Shown in pieces: positions 58,411-64,000 of a DNA stretch of 64,000 bases. This DNA comes from Magnolia sinica. Its lineage: Eukaryota; Streptophyta; Magnoliopsida; Magnoliales; Magnoliaceae. The DNA is taken from contig NC_080575.1 of NCBI RefSeq assembly GCF_029962835.1, positions 58,441,493 to 58,505,492 on the forward strand, given 5' to 3'. The notes beneath the pieces are model-generated. The model was given only the letters and a program-made list of their open reading frames with translations, did not search any database and had not been told where the DNA came from. Position 1 is the stretch's first letter. Every line of letters starts with the position of its first letter. The position numbers and the translations under genes are program-made.

Positions 58411-60006
58411 TGTAAGTACTTTTATTTTTAGCACACATGGATTATCAAATTTCATAAGACAAAAGTCCTTCAAGTGAGATCACAGGTATTGAATCACAAC
58501 TATTGTACATGCCTGAAGATCAGCTTAAGATTGACTTGATCAACTCAAGATCGACATATTGTCTTAAGTAGTTGTCACCCGATTTCAAGACAAGATCAAG
58601 CCAAAGTTCATGAACAAGTTGTCCCACATATTTGCTAAAACACAGGTGGTATAACCTTAGAAAGACCATAGGTTAGGATCTTTCAAAATATTATTAACTT
58701 GGGTTTTAATAGTGGTTTTGCTCTAGAATTCAGCCAACCTAACTTCTGGTTTGGCCAGCCTAACTTCCTCGGCTAACCTAATTTCAAGTTTGGGCAAAAT
58801 AACAAATTCCATTAAAATTTGGTTAGCCTAATCTTAAAATTCGGCTAGCCCGAGTGAGCTTGAGTCAAATTCCAGCAATGCAAACTTTTAGTTTTTGTGG
58901 GAATTCGGTCAGCCGAATTTGACCTCAAGCTAGCCAAATTTTGGATAAATCTTATCCCGCGCAATCCAATAGCCGTTGGAATGAATCCGGTGGAATCCGG
59001 CCAACCGAAGTTATTCTTAGTTTAGCCGAATTTTTAATATCTTTGGCTATAAATAGAGGCTTTCTCTCATTCTAAATTACAACGAAAAATCACTTCAAAC
59101 CTTCTATAAGTGAGAGAGAAGCTTAAGTCCTCGGCAAGCTAATTGCATGGTATTTATAATTTAATTTTTAGCTTATTTAATTCTCTTTTCTCAAGATCAT
59201 TTTAATCTTATTCTAAAGAGTATTCTATACTTCTTTTCAGATCTAAAGAGAATTGAATCAAGTAGCATTTGAATTTTTCATTTCTAAACATTTATAGAAC
59301 CCTATATTCTTTCTTTTGAGCGAATAATGCCTCCTCTACATTTAAGAAAAAAGTTTTTCTGCTACAAGCTTCTACTACCTCTTCGAATCTATATTTAAAG
59401 ATAAGTATTTTACTACTTTATTTCATTTAGGTTCTTCTGAGATAACCGATGAAAATCTCAGTGGGTTGATTTGTGATAACCTGTGAAAATCATAAAGGGT
59501 TTTTTATTTGTTATATCCCTTAAAATCATGAAAAGGGGTTTTTATTGTGATAGCCCATGGAAATTACAAGAAATTGTATTAGGTTGTTATGGTGAACTTG
59601 TGGAAACCTTGTTATATTGAAAAGCCAAAATTACGAGGGTAGTAATTTTGAGAGTGGAGTAGGTGTGGTTGTTTTAAACACTAAAATACTATAACTCCTT
59701 GTGCCTTGTAGTGAATGCTTTATTCTTTCGGTGGTGGATGTTATTTATTTTCATTCTTGTGGTGAATGCTGTATTTATTTTATCTTCTCTTGTTAGTTTG
59801 AAAGATTGATTTTAAAGACATTCATGAAATAAGGTTGTCCTGCCTAATATTTTAGGTGAAGGTTGTCATACAAATCATTTAGAATCAAGGTTTCAATACT
59901 CAGGTGATTGAGATTTTGTATTCTTTATATATTTTGCTTTTATTTCAATTATTTAGCATTGTCCTATTCACCCCCTCTCTAGGACATTGTTAGCTCTCCT
60001 TTTTCA
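58411..60006 (+). mobile_element. 5' LTR of a second SIRE-type Copia element (1,596 bp)
   Basis: Starts TGTAAGTACTTTT and ends CTAGGACATTGTTAGC..CCTTTTCA, matching the ends of the LTR at 322-2,266. TATA (TATAAATA) is at 59,048-59,055. U3 (58,730-59,030) repeats CGGCTAGCC-type palindromes. The primer site follows directly, so this is a 5' LTR. It looks whole. Confidence 0.85.
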
Positions 60007-60008
60007 AG

Positions 60009-60022
60009 TGGTATCAAAGAGG
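60009..60022 (+). promoter_or_regulatory. Primer binding site, initiator tRNA-Met type
   Basis: TGGTATCAAAGAGG differs by one base in its first eleven from the TGGTATCAGAG PBS used by plant Copia elements. It lies two bases after the LTR end. Confidence 0.85.
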
Positions 60023-63000
60023 GTTGCTCTTTTTATTTTATTTTTTAATTTACCTCCTTGAGCTGGATCCAGAGGTATATAAGATGTCAAATTTTGAAGG
60101 CTTATCCATGATCAACCCACCTCACTTTGATGGCTCTAGCTATTCATATTGGAAAGCCAGGATGAGGATTTTTCTCAAATCTATTAATGAAAGTGTGTGA
60201 CAAGCCACTATAACTAAATGGATCTCTCCTATGATGGAAGTAGTAGCTGAAGATGGAACAAATCAATGAAAGAAATCATATAATATTTTTGGACTATTGT
60301 TTAGAAAAGTGAAAGCAATGCAAATGCAAAGGCCTTTAATGCAATAACTTGTGCTTTATCGCTAGATGAATTCAAAAGAATCATTTCGTGCGATACAACT
60401 AAACAAGCATGGGATATTCTTGAAATGACACATGAAGGAACTACCATTGTCAAAAAATCTAAGATCCAAATCCTCATAACCAAATTTGAGAAAATTTGTA
60501 TGGAAGAAAATGAGTCTTTAATGGACTTCTATACAAAACTAAATGACATAATAAATTCCAAGTGAGGTCTTAGAGATAGAATCCCTAAAAGCAAGGTTTG
60601 CGCAAAAATACTGTGCTTATTTCTTTATAGGTTTAATTTGAAAGTTACTGCTATACTGGAATTGAGGGGTACAGATACCATGAAGGTTGAGGAGTTAGTT
60701 AGTTCTCTTCAAACTTATGAGCTAAATTTCAAAGCTCCTAAAATTAAGTCCATGGCTCTTAAATCTTCTAAATCTAATTCAAAGGATTATAATGTAAATT
60801 CTGATATTGAAGAAAATGAAGATGATATGGCTATGTTGGTAAAGAAATTCTATAGAATTTTCAAAAATAAGAAAAGAATAGATTTTCAAAAACCATTTGA
60901 CAAATGAAAAGGAAATTCAATATTTTGAAAATCTAAAACAAAAGACACTCAATGTTTCAATTATTCTGAATATGGGCAGATGCTTCAATATGTCCTAAAA
61001 AGGGATAAATCTGGAAGAAAAGGCATGATAGCAACATTGGATGAATCATCAAAGTTTGAAACAAATTCAGAAACTGATGAATTAGACCAGGAAAATATAA
61101 ATGAATTAAAAGCCTTTATGACTATAGCCAGAATCACCTCTTCGGATGATTGTGATATTTTTTATTATGAAACTCCAAGAAGTGACTCTGAAAACAAAGA
61201 TGATTAACAAGATGCATATGATGCCCTATACAGAGAAAGTTGCAAGATTGTGGCTAACTTGTAAATTCAAAAAGAAAATTATGCTAAACTACAATTAGGA
61301 CTTGAAAAAGTTATTTTAGAAAAATCCCATTTTTTAAATTATTTTGAAAAGACTAAATTATATTTGAGTTTAAAGATTTCTGAATTGAAAAAATTTAAAT
61401 ATGAATTGAGAATTTAAAACTTGAAGTTTCCTCCCTTTAGAGTTCAAAGGACACTTGGAAATATACCCTTGGTGATCAGAAACGTGAAAAACTGCTAACC
61501 TCATGTCGAAGATATAGTGATAAATTTGGACTACATTATATTAAAAATAATTCTTTGAAATCTAAGGATTCTACTCCTACTTTTATAAAAGGAAAATCTT
61601 CAAACTCTAAAGTGGAGACTCTAAAAGATTCATACTATAAAGGGAAGGATTTCAAAAATTCAAAACATTTTCAAGCCTCTAATATAAAAATAGTGTCAAC
61701 TACCATAAATATCAAAGGAATAATAAGAGAAATCCTCATTTGGTTGATAAAATTGTGGACTTACTTAAAGAGCTATTGAAATCCAACTCTGGTAAGACTG
61801 GAGTATATAGAAATAGGAGAAATCCTAACTTCCAAACACAACATAAAGCAAGAGACCCTCCTGAACCTAGAACCGTCATGAAATGGGTTCCAAAGGCTAA
61901 GTTTCTTGTAATCCATGTAGCTTTCAAAACAAGTAGCCATTCAAGATGGTACCTGGATAGTGGATGTTCGAGACACATGATAGTGGTAATGTTATACTCT
62001 CAAACATCAATCAAATAAATGGTGGCTCAGTAACATTCGGAGATGGAAGCAATTATAAGATTATTAGCCAAGGTAATGTACAACTTCCCAACCTACCTCT
62101 CTTTGAAAATTTTTTATATGTTGAATCGCTAAAACATAATCTTCTGAGCATTTCTCAGATCTGTGATAACAAACATAGTGTAAAATTTTCAGATCACGGA
62201 TGTGAGATAAATAATGAGAAATGAAATGTAATATTAAATGGTCATAGAATTTCTGAAAATTGATATATAATTGATGACTCCTACTTGACAAACCATTCAT
62301 GCTGCATGGTCCAAATAGACGAGACCGAACTATGGCATTAACATCTTAGACATGAAAACTATAAAAAGCTATACAAATTGCGCAAAAAAGATCACTTTAC
62401 ATGGTCTGCCCAAACTAGAAAAGATAGAAAAAGTATGTGGCATCGGTCAGATAAGAAAGAAAATTAGTAGTAGTCACAAGAAAGTGAACTCCTTAGTCAT
62501 GGCTAGACCACTTGAACTTCTCCATATAAATTTAGTCGGATCAACTAGAACGGAGAGTAGAGCCGGAAAGAAATATTTTCTGGTAGTAGTTGATGACTAC
62601 ACTAGATATTCTTGGGTAGCCTTTCTAAGAGAAAAGTCAGATACTATTAACAAAGTCATAAAACTTACAAAACGCATCCATAATGAAAAAGAGTTATCTG
62701 TGGTCAGAATTAGAAGTGATCATGGAACTGAATTCGAAAATATCAATTTTGAAAAATATTGCAATGACCATGGAATACTGCATGAATTTTCTATTCAAAA
62801 ACACCTCATCAAAATGGGGTTGTTGAAAAAAAAATAGAATTTTGCAAGAAATAGCTAGTGTAATGCTAAATAGCATGAATTTGCCTAAATATTTATGGAC
62901 TGAAGCTATTAGTAGTGCATGTTATATAATTAATTATGTTTACATTAGGAAAGATAAAAACAAAATAACTTATGAACTTTTGTTGAACAAAAAGCCCACT

Positions 63001-63914
63001 GTTAAATATTTTCAAACTTTTAGAAGCGAATATTTTATTTTACGTGACCGTGAAAATTTAAGAAAATTTGAAGCTAAAATTGATGAGGGAATATTTCTTG
63101 GTTATGCTCTAAATAGTTGGGCATATCGAGTGCTTAACATAAGAACTGAGCTTTTACAAGAATCAATAAATGTTGTAATAAATGATCAACCAATCATACC
63201 TAGTCTTGATCATGATGATGATATTAATTTGGTTAATGTACCTGAATCTTCATCTAAATCTGATAATATTGAGTTAAGGTTAGTCAAAGACTATCTGACT
63301 AATCAAATACTTGGTAACTCTTACACTGGTGTTCATACCAGAAGACAACTTGAAAATATATGTAATTATGTCTGTTTTACCTCCCAAATTGAACCGGGTA
63401 ATGTAAATGAGTCACTCGCTAATGAAAGTTGGATAATGGCCATGAAAGATGAATTAAATCAATTTGTTAGAAATGATGTATGGTATCTGGTTTATAGACC
63501 TTCCAACAAACATGTGATTGGAACCAAGTGGATTTTTTAAAATAAAACTGATGAAATGGGGAATATTATTAGAAATAAGGCACGACTGCTTATATAAGGT
63601 TATACTCAGATTGAAGGTATAGATTATAATGAAACCTTTGTACCAATTGCACATCTTGAATCAATCAGATTATTTATTTCCATTGCAAGTCATAAAAAAT
63701 TAAAATATATCAAATGGATGTAAAAAGTACTTTTTTAAATGGTAATCTAAATGAGAAAGTTTACGTTTAACAACTAAAGGGTTTCGAAGAACCCAAACTT
63801 CCCTATCATGTTTACCGTCTTAAAAAGGCTCCTTTTGGTTTAAAACAAGCTCCCAGAATATGGTTTGAAAAGTTGACTAAATTTTTACTTAGTCATAATT
63901 GTTTTATGGGTAGT
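60023..63914 (+). mobile_element. SIRE-type Copia internal region, gag to RT (fossil)
   Basis: Recognisable parts in order: gag starting about 60,084 (MSNFEGLSMINPPHFDG, SYWKARMRIFLKS); protease at about 61,950 (WYLDSGCSRHM); GAG-pre-integrase (about 62,060-62,340); integrase core at about 62,510-62,830 (LLHINLVGSTRTES, VVDDYTRYSWV, SDHGTEFEN); the integrase C-terminal part (62,842-63,200); and the start of reverse transcriptase (63,420-63,900). The rest of RT and RNase H are missing. The element is broken, with ten or more breaks, and is old. Confidence 0.85.
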
Positions 63915-64000
63915 TGTAAGTGCTTATACTTAAAACACATTATAGTTTTTCAAATTTTGTAGTCTTGTTAGGATCGCAAGCTCGACTGTAGATAAATTAT
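63915..64000 (+). mobile_element. Start of a third SIRE-like LTR
   Basis: TGTAAGTGC at 63,915 and TCAAATTTTGTAGT about 35 bp later occur at the same spacing as in the LTR at 322 (offset 34) and, in part, the LTR at 58,411 (offset 35). It interrupts the RT region directly, without a polypurine tract. Only 86 bp are in the window. Confidence 0.45.

Overview
The window is nuclear DNA of a seed plant: AT-rich, intron-containing, and almost entirely transposable elements and relics, with fragments of plant nuclear genes. Recurrent words such as GGGCCCAC..ATGATGTATGTG and CACCGTCCATCC, which recur in intergenic repeats of early-diverging angiosperms, hint at a magnoliid. That lineage is inference; only 'flowering plant' is well supported. 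No complete, undisturbed host gene was found.

Layout. 1-2,266: 3' end and 3' LTR of a SIRE-type Copia element. 2,272-6,536: nested satellite arrays (a ~44-bp unit enclosing a 19-bp unit array) running into the 3' part of a chromovirus-like Gypsy LTR. 6,537-14,306: a patchwork of Athila-like Gypsy fossils in both orientations, including a minus-strand LTR, PBS and gag region and a second, shorter family with an inverted internal block. 14,307-17,539: PPT and 3.1-kb LTR of a Tekay-like Gypsy element. 17,540-19,928: another LTR-like block.

19,929-51,359 is the most interesting part: three CACTA (En/Spm-type) DNA transposons in the same orientation. CACTA-1 (19,929-31,753, TSD AAT) keeps a DUF4216 remnant of TNPD and a decayed TNPA-like (Transposase_24) gene. 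It also carries host gene fragments in the same direction: threonine dehydratase (two exons), a WDR20-like WD40 protein (four exons with splice sites), probably one LRR exon, and glutamate synthase. CACTA-3 (35,868-43,973, TSD TAC) landed at the first splice donor of a gene for a small secreted protein and carries a kinesin fragment plus unidentified exon-like pieces and three MITEs. CACTA-2 (44,901-51,359) has lost both extreme termini, lies inside a tRNA-derived SINE, is flanked by a perfect 39-bp direct repeat, and carries a CYP704-like P450 exon. All three look like gene-capturing 'Pack-CACTA' elements. Elements 1 and 2 have very large arrays of palindromic subterminal repeats, presumably TNPA-type binding sites.

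51,360-64,000: the SINE, a fold-back MITE with a recent internal tandem duplication, a minus-strand Copia-type LTR, a second copy of the short Athila-like family ending in a whole LTR, and a second SIRE-type Copia element (5' LTR, PBS, gag to RT), broken and cut off by what looks like the start of yet another SIRE LTR at 63,915.

The window looks like a nested-TE landscape. The likeliest route to new function is chimeric transcription of captured exons inside the CACTA elements, or from the signal-peptide exon into CACTA-3. All identifications are from reading the sequence and recalled protein families; no database search was run.
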